DNA of 64,000 nt from an uncultured Lachnospiraceae bacterium (GTDB taxonomy: Bacteria > Bacillota > Clostridia > Lachnospirales > Lachnospiraceae). The position numbers and the translations under genes were made by a program. The DNA is taken from positions 1 through 64,000 of the forward strand of contig CAJTLX010000004.1 of the NCBI GenBank assembly GCA_910577165.1. The letters run 5' to 3'. The notes beneath the pieces are model-generated. The model searched no databases and had not been told where the DNA came from. It saw only the letters and a program-made list of their open reading frames with translations. Positions 26,102 through 35,371 of this stretch are shown piece after piece. Positions within the stretch are counted from its first letter, which is position 1, and each line of letters opens with the position of its first letter.

Positions 26102-27169
26102 TTACCGCAAACCATTTGCAAATACCCAGGAATAAAACATTTCCCTCGGCTGTTTTTCATACGAATATTCCCTGCAAATTTTTACGGTTTCAATCAGATT
26201 CACCGCCTCTTCACATACTTGTTCCGGTGTTTTTCCCGCCACATCAATCACATACTCATTCACCATCCGGGGACGATCGCTTATCTTTTCTGACATTTTT
26301 TCAAGCAGTTCAAAATCAATTAATCCCTCCCCTCGATTTTTCATCTGCTCGTAATTCTGTTTGTAATCGCTGCAAATCAACCGCAAAATGATAAAATCAT
26401 ACCCTCTAAAAACTTCTGGAATATCCCGCACTCGCAGATCATCTAAATCACTGCAAACCACATTACAAAACCCCATACTATGATAAGATTTCAGTGATGA
26501 AACCAGCCACTGCCAGCAGATCTCTTCCTCCTCAATCCCTGTTACATTTTCTTCCCCCGTAAAGCTCTCAAATTCTGGTGCCTGACTCTGTTCCATATAA
26601 GCTGTCCGGTAATGCCCGTACAAGTTCCGGCACAGTGTGGATTTTCCAACTCCACTTGCCCCAATCACAAAAATAAAATCACGGCAGGACACCTTTCTTC
26701 GCAAAAGTAAATTATACTCATAAGGATCACTTTCCTCATCATCCTGCCCAACCCTTCTTCCAAGCACCTCCCGAAAGCCAAGCTTGTTATAAATATGCTT
26801 GGCACTTTCATTGTCATCCTCCACGCCAATGGTAAATTCCGTATACCCCTGCGCTTCCAGTTCACGAAGTGTCCGGCGCAGCAAAAATGTGCCAAGTCCC
26901 CGATTATGATACCCCTTCTTTATCCGGTACGCAAACAGGTACGCCCGCCTTCCCGGTTCTGCCTCCTCCTCATCCGTACTGCAATAACCAACATGAATCT
27001 CTCCGAGCAATTCTTTTTCCTGAAACAGAACAAAAATATCGCAATAGCCCTTCTGCATAAACCCTGCCGTTTTCTGCACCATATCGTCAACATTCTTGTA
27101 AGAAAACAATTCCGTTAAGATTGGCAGCTCCGGTATGGTTAATCGCCGAACCGTAAAATTTTCAGCCAT
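26102..27169 (-). CDS. GNAT-P-loop kinase fusion protein
   Basis: Residues 1-175 form a GNAT acetyltransferase domain, with RIKKGYHNRGLGTFLLRRTL as the acetyl-CoA loop and SAKHIYNKLGFREV. Residues about 180-350 form a P-loop domain, with Walker A VIGASGVGKSTL followed by a shuffled kinase-like region (VVCSDLDDLRVRDIPEVF, NEYVIDVAGKTPEQV) resembling small-molecule or nucleoside kinases. Two unrelated activities in one chain suggest sequential modification of one substrate, but the substrate is unknown. ATG 27169 fits the GAGAGGAG ribosome site (10-base spacing). A GTG at 27175 is possible. Confidence 0.82.
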   Translation of the reverse strand: MAENFTVRRLTIPELPILTELFSYKNVDDMVQKTAGFMQKGYCDIFVLFQEKELLGEIHVGYCSTDEEEAEPGRRAYLFAYRIKKGYHNRGLGTFLLRRTLRELEAQGYTEFTIGVEDDNESAKHIYNKLGFREVLGRRVGQDDEESDPYEYNLLLRRKVSCRDFIFVIGASGVGKSTLCRNLYGHYRTAYMEQSQAPEFESFTGEENVTGIEEEEICWQWLVSSLKSYHSMGFCNVVCSDLDDLRVRDIPEVFRGYDFIILRLICSDYKQNYEQMKNRGEGLIDFELLEKMSEKISDRPRMVNEYVIDVAGKTPEQVCEEAVNLIETVKICREYSYEKQPREMFYSWVFANGLR

Positions 27170-27219
27170 ATCCACATTTCTCCTCTCTCATCTCTCTGTC
27201 ACTAATAGATCCAAAATTT

Positions 27220-27627
27220 TTAAAAATTTTCGTTTTCCTTTGATTCGAATGCCTCCATCTCCTTGCATAGACAAACAAAATTATCATAGACCGTGATTGT
27301 CTGCAAATACCGGAAATCCAAAATCCATCCGGAAGCACGGTGTTTTAAAAATTCCGCATCCCACAAAGGTACTGAAACAAAACCTTTCCTATAATCATAT
27401 TTTAAGGGATCAAATTTTTCAATATTCTGACGAAAATATTTTACTTTTGCAATACATAATTTATTGATACGAAATAAAAGTCCAATAATATCCGCTCGCT
27501 CAAAGAAAACATCCTTAAAAATCAAATGCTTGTGGGAATTTTCCCGCTCGGAATACCATGCATTATTTTCATGTTTCAAATGGTATTTTTCTACCAGAAG
27601 CTGCTTATCATTTTTAATCCCTTCCAT
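27220..27627 (-). CDS. Hypothetical protein (135 aa)
   Basis: No family recognised. The product is soluble and mixed alpha/beta in character, rich in aromatic residues, with KHLIFKDVFFERADIIGLLF and RKGFVSVPLWDAEFLKHRAS. It starts 7 bases after the nuclease-like gene and ends 44 bases before the GNAT-kinase gene, so it belongs to the same transcription unit. Confidence 0.65.
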   Translation of the reverse strand: MEGIKNDKQLLVEKYHLKHENNAWYSERENSHKHLIFKDVFFERADIIGLLFRINKLCIAKVKYFRQNIEKFDPLKYDYRKGFVSVPLWDAEFLKHRASGWILDFRYLQTITVYDNFVCLCKEMEAFESKENENF

Positions 27628-27634
27628 ATTTCCC

Positions 27635-28450
27635 TCATTTTCTAAATTTTAATTCCGCCGCAACACCATAATGGTCACTGGCACACAATCCATTTTCCAC
27701 TGACTCTTCCGTCCCAAAAATCTTAAAATCTTTCAAGGCGATCTCTTCCCAGCTTTCCATTACATAGATCCTGTCCGCCACCATCGGAATGGAAATATTT
27801 TGCTTACCCCTCCACCTTGGATTGCGGATAAAATCAAGTGTTGCCGTTATTGACATACCCATTCTCGCACAGTAAGCACTCTGCAAATCATCCCAATATA
27901 AATGTGATTCCATCCCGTCGATCGTCTGTCCTCCGATCAGATAACGATGTACGCTGGAATTGAGATTTCCGTTAAAATCACCCAGCAAAATATAAAAATC
28001 CGCCGTATCCTCCTGCAAATGGATATATCGGTCAATCGCCGTGATTTGCTTTTCCTGCTGCCTTACCGAATCCCACGGAAGATGTACATTCGTAACAGAA
28101 AACCTAAGTCCATTTATACAAAACCGCGCATTCAGCGCATTGCTTCGCGCAAATTCCGAGCTTGCGTGAAGAAAAAATACCTCTTCAAGCGGATACTTGG
28201 AAATAATTGCCAGTCCCTCATCCTCCCCCTCATATGGGAAAAATATATGATGCAAAAATACTGTATCCGAACAGAGAAAATCTTTATAAAAATTCTCTGT
28301 AACCTCCTGCAACCCAACAATATCTGCACGAGTGGCATAAAGCTCTTTCAATATCCGGGCAGCACGTTTTTTCTGCCCGGAGTCATTCCAGATATTGTAG
28401 GTCGCAAATCGCAGGGAAATTTCCCCTAAATGATAACCCTCCATTTTCAT
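27635..28450 (-). CDS. Endonuclease/exonuclease/phosphatase family protein
   Basis: 271-residue member of the Mg-dependent EEP superfamily (DNase I-like, APE-like, sphingomyelinase-like). Conserved pieces are ATYNIW, VGLQEVTE (metal-binding Glu), NVHLPWDS, ILLGDFNG and the C-terminal ASDHYGVAAEL. There is no signal peptide. Substrate could be nucleic acid or a phosphodiester metabolite. Its ATG overlaps the MFS stop (ATGA at 28447-28450), implying coupling. Confidence 0.88.
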   Translation of the reverse strand: MKMEGYHLGEISLRFATYNIWNDSGQKKRAARILKELYATRADIVGLQEVTENFYKDFLCSDTVFLHHIFFPYEGEDEGLAIISKYPLEEVFFLHASSEFARSNALNARFCINGLRFSVTNVHLPWDSVRQQEKQITAIDRYIHLQEDTADFYILLGDFNGNLNSSVHRYLIGGQTIDGMESHLYWDDLQSAYCARMGMSITATLDFIRNPRWRGKQNISIPMVADRIYVMESWEEIALKDFKIFGTEESVENGLCASDHYGVAAELKFRK

Positions 28451-29730
28451 CCCTCTTTAATATATTTTATCCTCCGAAAAATTAGACAGACCGCCACGCC
28501 CGCAATTCCCGCCACAAAAAACAGGAAAGCTGCGCCCGCGCCTTTTCCGCTGCCAAACAAAGCAGTCAAAATACTATCCTGTGGCATTGTTTCCATAAAT
28601 GGTTCAAAAACCTGATCCACTAAAAGCCCACCGCAGAAATATCCAAGAGGAATTGTAAAAAATTGTAAAGTATTTCTTACTGAATACACGCGCCCCTGCA
28701 TTTTGGTCGGAATTTTCGTGCGAAAAATCACATCCATATTTGCATTCATAAACGGGATAAACAGCCATCCAAGGATCGCGCCAATACACCAGACCACAGG
28801 ACTTTTCCCAAATGCCAGCAAAAAATTTTCCGTACTCATCGAAAACAGCAGACAATTGCAGATTACCCTAACTCTATTCTTCGGTGCGGGAAAAAATGTT
28901 ACCATCACGCTGCCCACAAGCGTTGCAATCCCCACACAGGTATTGACTGCACCCAGTACCTTCTCGCTCTCCTTTGACAAAATCATCGCGGGCAATGCCG
29001 CTTCATAAACAGAAGCAACAAAATTGATTGCCGCCAAAAACAGCATCAGCCACAAAATCTCCTTGTTTGCTCCAAGGTAATCAATCCCGTCCTTTGCGGT
29101 CTGCAAAATTTTTACAGATTCCACTTCCTTTCCCGCCGATAACGGGCAGGGTTCCGGCAGGTGAATCAAAAACAGCAGCGATAAAAATGCCGCCAAAAAA
29201 GTAAGCAGATCAAATGCAATCACTGCCATAATTCCCGCAAATGCCACCACCGCCGTGGCAAGCACCGGAGTTAAGATCGTCACCAAAGAATTTGAAAACG
29301 ATCGCATCCCGCTTGTCTTCTGATAGTATTTCTCCGGCGTTAAAAGCGTAACCGCCACATCTGAGGCGGGCTGCTGAATAGTATTCATCAACCCATTTAA
29401 TGCATTTAAAATATAGAGATGCCATACCTGCAAACTCTCTGTTTTTAAAAGTACAAAAACAAAGACTGTACACAGTGCCGCAAAGCTATCACAGACCAGC
29501 ATAATTGTTTTTTTATTCCACCGATCACTGATCGCCCCGGCGAAAATGCTAAGTAAAATATACGGCGCGTAAGAACAGATCGTCAAAAGTGCCGTTGTCA
29601 GTGCCGACCCGCTCCCCTGATACACCCAGATCACAAGCGCGAAGCCCGTCATCGCACTGCCCAATGCGGAAAATGACTGGGTGAGCCAGAGAATAATAAA
29701 TGGTTTCAATTCCTTTAATGTATTTTTCAT
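28447..29730 (-). CDS. MFS transporter, drug-efflux-like
   Basis: 427 residues with about 12 hydrophobic spans. Motif A, GAISDRWNKKTIM, lies between helices 2 and 3. The overall pattern resembles MFS_3-type multidrug or macrolide exporters (WLTQSFSALGSAMTGFALVI at the N-terminus). It is the first gene of the eight-gene run ending at 23610. Immediately upstream are a dispersed repeat and a terminator, so its promoter must lie within about 60-150 bases, but none is clear. Confidence 0.9.
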   Translation of the reverse strand: MKNTLKELKPFIILWLTQSFSALGSAMTGFALVIWVYQGSGSALTTALLTICSYAPYILLSIFAGAISDRWNKKTIMLVCDSFAALCTVFVFVLLKTESLQVWHLYILNALNGLMNTIQQPASDVAVTLLTPEKYYQKTSGMRSFSNSLVTILTPVLATAVVAFAGIMAVIAFDLLTFLAAFLSLLFLIHLPEPCPLSAGKEVESVKILQTAKDGIDYLGANKEILWLMLFLAAINFVASVYEAALPAMILSKESEKVLGAVNTCVGIATLVGSVMVTFFPAPKNRVRVICNCLLFSMSTENFLLAFGKSPVVWCIGAILGWLFIPFMNANMDVIFRTKIPTKMQGRVYSVRNTLQFFTIPLGYFCGGLLVDQVFEPFMETMPQDSILTALFGSGKGAGAAFLFFVAGIAGVAVCLIFRRIKYIKEG

Positions 29731-29774
29731 AATGCCTTGCTCCTTTTATTTTTGATAAAGATATTTTAATCCCC

Positions 29775-29884
29775 CGTGCTGCGAAGCGAGTAGGGAAGAT
29801 TTTCTTCCTTTATGTGCAAAGCACATAATCTCGCCGCGCCTCCGTTCGCTCTAGCGACATACTGCACGGGTCTGTGCATAAAAA
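29775..29884. repeat. Dispersed palindromic repeat, copy B
   Basis: Contains GCTGCGAAGCGAGTAGGGAA, the complement-like GAAGATTTTCTTCC, then TATGTGCAAAGCACATAATC and CTCGCCGCG, ending CTGTGCATAAAAAA. The central 24 bases match copy A at about 1782-1805 exactly. It fills most of the gene-free stretch 29731-30039, together with the terminator at 29885-29934. Confidence 0.6.
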
Positions 29885-29934
29885 ATGGCAAGGCATGACG
29901 GAAATTCTTCACTTCATGCAATCCGTCATTCCTT
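29885..29934 (-). terminator. Terminator downstream of DUF3237 gene
   Basis: AAGGAATGACGGA (29922-29934 read on the minus strand) pairs with TCCGTCATGCCTT (29890-29902) with one mismatch. GCCATTTTTTATG follows on the minus strand. The loop holds TGCATGAAGTGAAG. Confidence 0.75.
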
Positions 29935-30039
29935 GCATGAAGCCGCTGCAATGCAGAGTCTCATCTATATTCCCTCCTGGTTTAATTCCATCCAGATCAC
30001 CTTAAAAATTTGATCACTTTAAAAATTTGGTTTCCAATT

Positions 30040-30435
30040 TTATTTTTCTGAGCATATATGTATGATTATCATTCCATCTTTTTCCGAGATATGCCCAGTA
30101 AGTGGCGCAGTTTCCAGCCATTTCAGAGAATCGCTGTCCGTATAGATAAACGGCTTTGTATGAATTACTCCTTTTTCATCCGGCGCGCCGTTATTCTCAA
30201 TAAATATTTTACAATTTTTTCCTTCTTTGTCCTCCCCCTCCAAAATATATCGTGCAGATAAGGTAAATCCATTTATATCCGTCTTCTGACAGTCCACTGC
30301 CCCCGGCAGGATCCTTCCTTTAAAATTCTCCCCTTCCGCATAACCGGAAAAAAGAAGCATTGTCGCGCCGCCCGTCTGCCCCTTAACCGCAAAGGACTGA
30401 TCCACACGAACAAATACCGTAATGACCTCCTGCAT
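30040..30435 (-). CDS. DUF3237 family protein
   Basis: 131-residue single-domain protein. Matches the DUF3237 pattern: GENFKGRILPGAVDCQK, then LSARYILEGEDKEG and IFIENNGAPDE. These are small beta-barrel proteins of unknown activity, sometimes next to esterases. A terminator lies about 100 bases downstream. The upstream alpha/beta hydrolase gene is 72 bases away. Confidence 0.8.
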   Translation of the reverse strand: MQEVITVFVRVDQSFAVKGQTGGATMLLFSGYAEGENFKGRILPGAVDCQKTDINGFTLSARYILEGEDKEGKNCKIFIENNGAPDEKGVIHTKPFIYTDSDSLKWLETAPLTGHISEKDGMIIIHICSEK

Positions 30436-30507
30436 TTTTATACCTCCTCCCCAAAAGTCTTAGTCTGCAATGCAAAAAAAGGAATACACCCATCTACCCT
30501 CCACCCT

Positions 30508-31257
30508 CTATGCGATTTTTTGGCGCACAAATTCCAATGTCATCTCTGCCACCCTTCGATTTCCCTCCTCAGAAAATCCATGTCCTTCTCCCTTAAAAAT
30601 ATCCAGTTTCATATCCTGATAAACCGTTTTCAGCCGCTCCATATAATCCAGTGAAACAATTGGATCATTCTCCCCGTAGATCACTTGTACACTGCGCTCG
30701 TACCCTCCAATATGCTGATAAACATCAAAGCCGCGCAATGTCAGGAAGAAATTCTTCCCTAAATTCATCCCCAAAAGTTCCTGTACCTCCGGGATATCCT
30801 CCTCATTCGGGAAACGCTCGTTCCAGTTATCCGCAATGCACATCGCTGGGAACAGCAAAATCAGTCCTCTTACCTCCTCCTTGATCTCCTCCGTCACCAG
30901 CGCAGAAACCAAACCGCCCTGACTGCCGCCAAAAAGAAAGATTTTATCAGAATCCACTCTATGGTTCTCCTTCATATAGCAAACTACACGATGAAGATCC
31001 TCCTTCTCCGTAAAAATCGTCATGTCCGTTGTTGCCATACTGCTTCTGGAATTTACCGAACCGCCACAGAAATCAAGGCAGAATGCCGCAACACCATTTT
31101 CCGCCAAATATTCTCCCATCCGCTCAAAATCTCTTCCCGTGCCATTGTAGCCGTGGCTGAAAATTACTGCTGGATATTTTCCCTCTCCCTCCGGTGTGAT
31201 CAGCAGCCCATACAACTCTCTCCCATTCTCTGATAATCTTACTTCTGTTTTTTTCAT
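30508..31257 (-). CDS. Alpha/beta hydrolase (acyl esterase-like)
   Basis: The start is placed at ATG 31257 (MKKTEVRLSENGREL), with CAGGGATATA as ribosome site; the longer frame to 31308 lacks one. The oxyanion stretch is VIFSHGYNGTGRDF, the nucleophile elbow is GGSQGG with Ser, the Asp region is VIYGENDPIV and the catalytic His lies in GEGHGFSEEG. No signal peptide. It probably hydrolyses small esters or peptides. Substrate unknown. Confidence 0.88.
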   Translation of the reverse strand: MKKTEVRLSENGRELYGLLITPEGEGKYPAVIFSHGYNGTGRDFERMGEYLAENGVAAFCLDFCGGSVNSRSSMATTDMTIFTEKEDLHRVVCYMKENHRVDSDKIFLFGGSQGGLVSALVTEEIKEEVRGLILLFPAMCIADNWNERFPNEEDIPEVQELLGMNLGKNFFLTLRGFDVYQHIGGYERSVQVIYGENDPIVSLDYMERLKTVYQDMKLDIFKGEGHGFSEEGNRRVAEMTLEFVRQKIA

Positions 31258-31390
31258 TATATCCCTGCCTTTCCACAACTTTATTTGCTGCACCTTATCT
31301 TCTCTCACTAAAAAGATATGTTAAATTATCGAACAAACATTGCATCGAACGCAAATTTATCCCCCACTTATCCCTCTCTTATCCCCCACC

Positions 31391-31873
31391 TCATGAATTT
31401 GCCATTCCCTCCACCACGCTTTGTATGCTCACACAAAACTTTCCAAAATCAGAAATATTCTTCCTTATCGGAATATGTACAAAAACCATTTTTACCTTTA
31501 AACCGTTCTCCCGAATATATTTTAATCCATTCCAATAAATATGATTACAAAACGAAGTTCCTGCATTGTGCGAAATCCTTACCTCCATCCTTTCCCCCCG
31601 AAAAGCATCTGCAAGTTTCCCACAGTCAAATCCCGTCTCCAAAATCTCCCCCGCATTCCTAGCTGCCGTTTCAATATAAACCTTATTCTTAATATTTGGC
31701 TTCTGCCCAAAACTGAACACAAAATTATATATTCCAGAGGAAAGCTCTTGTACCAACAGCTCCGCATCTTTCTCTTTATCATTAGGAAGCAACAAACCCT
31801 GCCATCCATTTTCCTCCAACAATAATTCCGAGGAAGTACCGCGAAAAGCAGTAAATAAAATATTGATCCCCAA
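31391..31873 (-). CDS. Pyroglutamyl-peptidase I-like (C15) protein, short
   Basis: Peptidase family C15 pattern: NILFTAFRGTSSE at the start, a FSFGQKP and VYIETAARN stretch carrying the Glu, then SHNAGTSFCNHIYWNGL with the catalytic Cys, and VFVHIPIRKN with the catalytic His. The triad looks complete. The product is 160 residues versus about 200 for the usual enzyme, so parts of the central region are missing or reduced. It follows the MBL-fold gene by 22 bases. Confidence 0.8.
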   Translation of the reverse strand: MGINILFTAFRGTSSELLLEENGWQGLLLPNDKEKDAELLVQELSSGIYNFVFSFGQKPNIKNKVYIETAARNAGEILETGFDCGKLADAFRGERMEVRISHNAGTSFCNHIYWNGLKYIRENGLKVKMVFVHIPIRKNISDFGKFCVSIQSVVEGMANS

Positions 31874-31895
31874 TTTCTTATCCCCCTGCTGACAC

Positions 31896-32693
31896 TCACT
31901 CTGCCACCAAAGTTTCCCCGCACGATAAATAATTCATATCCACCACTCGACTTTGCAAATACTCATACGCACGCTTTCCCGTACAATGGCATGTATAAAA
32001 TCGCATCCCCGGATATTTTTTTAATTCTGCGGCAATCTCCAAAAGCAAAGCTTCCGGAATCGTCTTCCCAAATACAGGATTCATCAAATGATATCCACCA
32101 ATACAGTATTTCGGCTTTTCATTTTTCACTTTCTCCAATATATTTACAACTCCTGCATGACCGCAGCCCATAATCAACACTTTCTTCTTCTCGGAAATCA
32201 GCAAATTATGTTCATGCAAAAAATTATCACACCCATTTTTTGTATAGAGTACATCATTTGCAATGGAATGGCATTTCCTTGTTTCCGGAACGATAAACAA
32301 CCGCAGTTCTTCGTCCACAGTATAATCCCCATCCAACAAAACAATCTGTCCGCTCTCCTTCCACTTTCCGCTCAGCCCGACCGGGATACGAAAACACAAC
32401 AGTTTTGAATAATGTGGCTCAAAGGCCTTTCTCTGTATATAAATCTTCGCCCTATGATTGATTTCCAAGAAATGCTCAAGCGCGCCGCCATGATCCATAT
32501 GTCCATGCGAGATCACCACTGTGTCCACTTCTTCCAGCGAGATCCCCTTTTTCTGGGCATTTTTAAATAATGTCTGATCCGGTCCTAGATCGAACAGGAG
32601 TTTATGTTTCTCCGTTTCAATATACAGGGATAACCCATGTGTCGGTTTTAGATCGCAATTTGACTGATTCTCCACTAATGCTGTAATTCTCAT
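31896..32693 (-). CDS. MBL-fold metallohydrolase
   Basis: 265-residue metallo-beta-lactamase fold protein with the zinc motif ISHGHMDHGGAL, a later GCGHAGVVN histidine and IGGYHLM. It resembles the 'dihydropterin ribofuranosyl aminobenzene phosphate synthase-like' branch found widely in anaerobes. A C-terminal YTCHCTGKRAYEYL supplies a further Cys/His-rich stretch. Precise substrate unknown. Confidence 0.88.
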   Translation of the reverse strand: MRITALVENQSNCDLKPTHGLSLYIETEKHKLLFDLGPDQTLFKNAQKKGISLEEVDTVVISHGHMDHGGALEHFLEINHRAKIYIQRKAFEPHYSKLLCFRIPVGLSGKWKESGQIVLLDGDYTVDEELRLFIVPETRKCHSIANDVLYTKNGCDNFLHEHNLLISEKKKVLIMGCGHAGVVNILEKVKNEKPKYCIGGYHLMNPVFGKTIPEALLLEIAAELKKYPGMRFYTCHCTGKRAYEYLQSRVVDMNYLSCGETLVAE

Positions 32694-32778
32694 TTGATTT
32701 TCTTACTCTCCCTAATTTTTGCCATAACAGATCCAGTTTCTATAATAATTTCCATCCAACAGTGCCCGATAGTATTTC

Positions 32779-33255
32779 TCACTGCTCAATCCACTGAATA
32801 AATGCCGTCTTGTCCGCGCTGTTATAGCCCGCGTTTCGATAAAAATTCAGTGTACTCTCCTGCTTTGAACCGGTCAGCAACATGATTTTATAACAGCCCA
32901 CCGCCTCCGCGATCTCCTTTGCATAATAAAGGCATTTCGTTGCATAACCTTTCCCCCGATAATCCCCATGTGTCACCACATTTTCCACAAAGGCATAAGG
33001 ACGAATATTTCTTGTTAAGTTTGGAATAACCACACAGACACAGGAGGAAACAATCTTCCCGTTCATCTCACAGACAATTAAATGATGATTTTTGTCCATC
33101 ATAATCTGTTTCCATGTTGATCTTAACTGGTCACTGTCCTCCGGAACTTCCTTCTCGTGCAAAAATAGATAGAGCGCGAGAATCTCCTGTAAATCTTCCT
33201 GCACAGCCTCCCTCACGATAGCAAGTAATTCTTCTTTTTTATCTAAAGCTTTCAT
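32779..33255 (-). CDS. GNAT N-acetyltransferase (158 aa)
   Basis: GNAT fold with FVENVVTHGDYRGKGYATKC as strand 4 and acetyl-CoA loop, MLLTGSKQESTLNFYRNAGY near the end. Its ATG overlaps the TGA of the preceding GNAT gene (about 33252-33255), so the two acetyltransferases are translationally coupled. Acceptor unknown. Confidence 0.88.
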   Translation of the reverse strand: MKALDKKEELLAIVREAVQEDLQEILALYLFLHEKEVPEDSDQLRSTWKQIMMDKNHHLIVCEMNGKIVSSCVCVVIPNLTRNIRPYAFVENVVTHGDYRGKGYATKCLYYAKEIAEAVGCYKIMLLTGSKQESTLNFYRNAGYNSADKTAFIQWIEQ

Positions 33256-33800
33256 TTTTCACCTTCCATTTCCAGACTGCATTCTAACTGACAGTCATAA
33301 GGCTCTGCCTCGATATGCTTTTGATTGTACTCTCTCGCCTCTTCGCATCCCATCGCCCGATAAAATGCCTGGCTTTCCACAGCGGAATGTGCCGAAATAT
33401 AAAGCTTTTTCGCCCCCTTTTCCCGCGCCCATTCCTTCGCCGCGCCAAACAATATCTTTCCGATTCCCCGCCCGCGCATATCCTCCGACACATGGATACA
33501 CGACAGATCAAAATATTTATTTTCCCCGCCAAACAATCCAAATTCAACGGAAGTAAACCCCTTTAATTTCCCGTCAAAAAACGCGCCATAGACAAACCCC
33601 CCCGTGGACACTGTATTTTTCAGGCAGGAGATCAATATCCGGTAATCCTCCTCCGACCAGTTATCAATAAACGGATCATCCTTAATCACCCACTCGCCAT
33701 CCTTCCGCCGCAGACATTTTGTAACCTCCTGATGCCGTATAAAATCCCGGAATAATTCCCGGTGAATTTCCTCTATGTGCAATTGTCTATATTCAATCAT
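33252..33800 (-). CDS. GNAT N-acetyltransferase (182 aa)
   Basis: GNAT fold with LSCIHVSEDMRGRGIGKILF as acetyl-CoA loop and KLYISAHSAVESQAFYRAMG after it. Ends in an ATGA overlap with a second GNAT gene. The pair may act on related substrates or as a heteromer. The latter is speculation. Confidence 0.88.
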   Translation of the reverse strand: MIEYRQLHIEEIHRELFRDFIRHQEVTKCLRRKDGEWVIKDDPFIDNWSEEDYRILISCLKNTVSTGGFVYGAFFDGKLKGFTSVEFGLFGGENKYFDLSCIHVSEDMRGRGIGKILFGAAKEWAREKGAKKLYISAHSAVESQAFYRAMGCEEAREYNQKHIEAEPYDCQLECSLEMEGEK

Positions 33801-33877
33801 CTTTTAATCCTTCTCTCGCACTTATTTTCATATTTTTTCGAATCCCTATCCTGTTCTCCCATACCGGATTTGCTGCA

Positions 33878-34720
33878 TTATACCCGCACAAAACCTTCCT
33901 CCCATTTCCGTTCATCTATTCGAAAGCGGCTGATGCACCATTCTGCGCGCTCATACATTTGTTTCATCATAGCCATCCCATGTTTGGCAGCAAGCTCCGT
34001 TATAAAACAATCGCTCTCGACAACATATATTTCATCCCCCTCGCTGTTTTCATTCCAGCCATAGACCATGTAAATTTCATCAAAATTTTCATTACTTTTT
34101 CCTTCAGTTTCCTTTTTGTCACTTTTATTACTTTTACCACAAACTTCTTTTCCATCGTCTTTTTCTTTACTGCAATCCCCCTCACTCAGCACTTTCTTCT
34201 CCTCAATCCGGTAACTGCAAGGATAATCCTTAAACCCCTCCACATTTTCCAAATAATATTTTGCGACCATTTCCGCCTTCTCCCGTGAAGAAAAAATCCC
34301 AATACAAAACTCTTCTCTATAATTATCATAAGATAATTCCTCATCACATAAAACAAGCAGATATAATACCCTAAGCACGGACTTTTTTCTGGAAATCAAC
34401 TCCGCACCGCGCCCGTCCACCGCCCATGCAATTAATTCCCGCACAAAGCCCGGTGTAATCACAAGCGGCGGAATCCGCTTTTCAAATGGATACCAGTAAT
34501 ACTCCCATTTTCCTGATGTTTCCTTTCCCTGAAAGATTTTCCCCTTACTGACGACAAAGAAATCCCCGCCCTCCACCCGGTAAGATAACACAAGACTTTT
34601 ATCTGGCGAGGCGATGGTCAGCCACGGCACATCCCAACACTCCTCATCTTCCTTCACCCACCAGAGATATTCCCTCCCCTGATAAAGGATCTTCCTCTTT
34701 CCTTTTTTTGCAATCCCCAT
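33878..34720 (-). CDS. Hypothetical two-domain acidic protein
   Basis: Start set at MGIAKKGKRKILYQGREYLW (34720); an upstream in-frame ATG at 34738 is also possible. An N-terminal domain (about 1-115) contains LWWVKEDEECWDVPWLTIAS and WYPFEKRIPPLVITPGFVRE, seen in small Clostridia proteins of unknown role. The C-terminal half has FCIGIFSSREKAEMVAKYYL, a charged Lys/Glu/Ser linker, and a second similar small domain. No signal peptide or membrane span. Function not recognised. Confidence 0.65.
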   Translation of the reverse strand: MGIAKKGKRKILYQGREYLWWVKEDEECWDVPWLTIASPDKSLVLSYRVEGGDFFVVSKGKIFQGKETSGKWEYYWYPFEKRIPPLVITPGFVRELIAWAVDGRGAELISRKKSVLRVLYLLVLCDEELSYDNYREEFCIGIFSSREKAEMVAKYYLENVEGFKDYPCSYRIEEKKVLSEGDCSKEKDDGKEVCGKSNKSDKKETEGKSNENFDEIYMVYGWNENSEGDEIYVVESDCFITELAAKHGMAMMKQMYERAEWCISRFRIDERKWEEGFVRV

Positions 34721-34771
34721 ATCTTCCCCCTCGCACAAACTAATATTTCCCTGCTTCGCAAAATATTAGTC

Positions 34772-35353
34772 TTAACTAACCGGAGTAATATTCTCCCCCT
34801 CAAACAATGATTCAAAAACCTTTAGTGTCTCCTCGCTTAGCCGTCTTGTCACGCACAGACAATTGGACATTATATTCCCCTTCGCGTCAAAACGCAGCCC
34901 TTTTTCCTTGCTTTTCGGATACCCGAAGCGAAGCCCCGGCAGCAGTTCACAGGGCAGAAGTCGCGGCATAATCTTTGAGCCTCCATCCCCCCACACCGCC
35001 CATTTTGAACAGCAGTTAAATGGCTCCTGATGCTCCAGATGTGGCTTCTTCGGCGTGCCATAATATAATTCCCAATCCACCCCCTCCGGGGTCAATGCCC
35101 CGCAGGAATTTCCCAGTTCCCGCACCAGATAATCATAGGCGGGTTCCCGATGTTCTACAAAAAGACGCGCCATCACATAAAATTTCTTCTTTATTAAAGT
35201 AATTGGAAATACAATATCCCCCACTTTCACCGAGGTAATCGCAGGCATCCGGGCATGGACACTGCCAAAAACTACCTTGATTGGACCTTCATCCCCCGCC
35301 TTTTGCAATTCTTTTACCCGATCCTGCGGCCAGTAAACCATATATCCCGCCAT
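34772..35353 (-). CDS. Hypothetical protein (193 aa)
   Basis: Contains VVFGSVHARMPAITSVKVGD followed by IVFPITLIKKKFYVMARLFV, resembling a small beta-barrel (PUA/EVE-like) start. Conserved-looking Cys/Trp stretches follow (FNCCSKWAVWGDG, MSNCLCVTRRL). I do not recognise the family. It sits between the AAC(6')-like gene and another hypothetical gene, 18 and 33 bases apart respectively. Confidence 0.62.
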   Translation of the reverse strand: MAGYMVYWPQDRVKELQKAGDEGPIKVVFGSVHARMPAITSVKVGDIVFPITLIKKKFYVMARLFVEHREPAYDYLVRELGNSCGALTPEGVDWELYYGTPKKPHLEHQEPFNCCSKWAVWGDGGSKIMPRLLPCELLPGLRFGYPKSKEKGLRFDAKGNIMSNCLCVTRRLSEETLKVFESLFEGENITPVS

Positions 35354-35371
35354 ATATTTTTCTCCCCTCAG

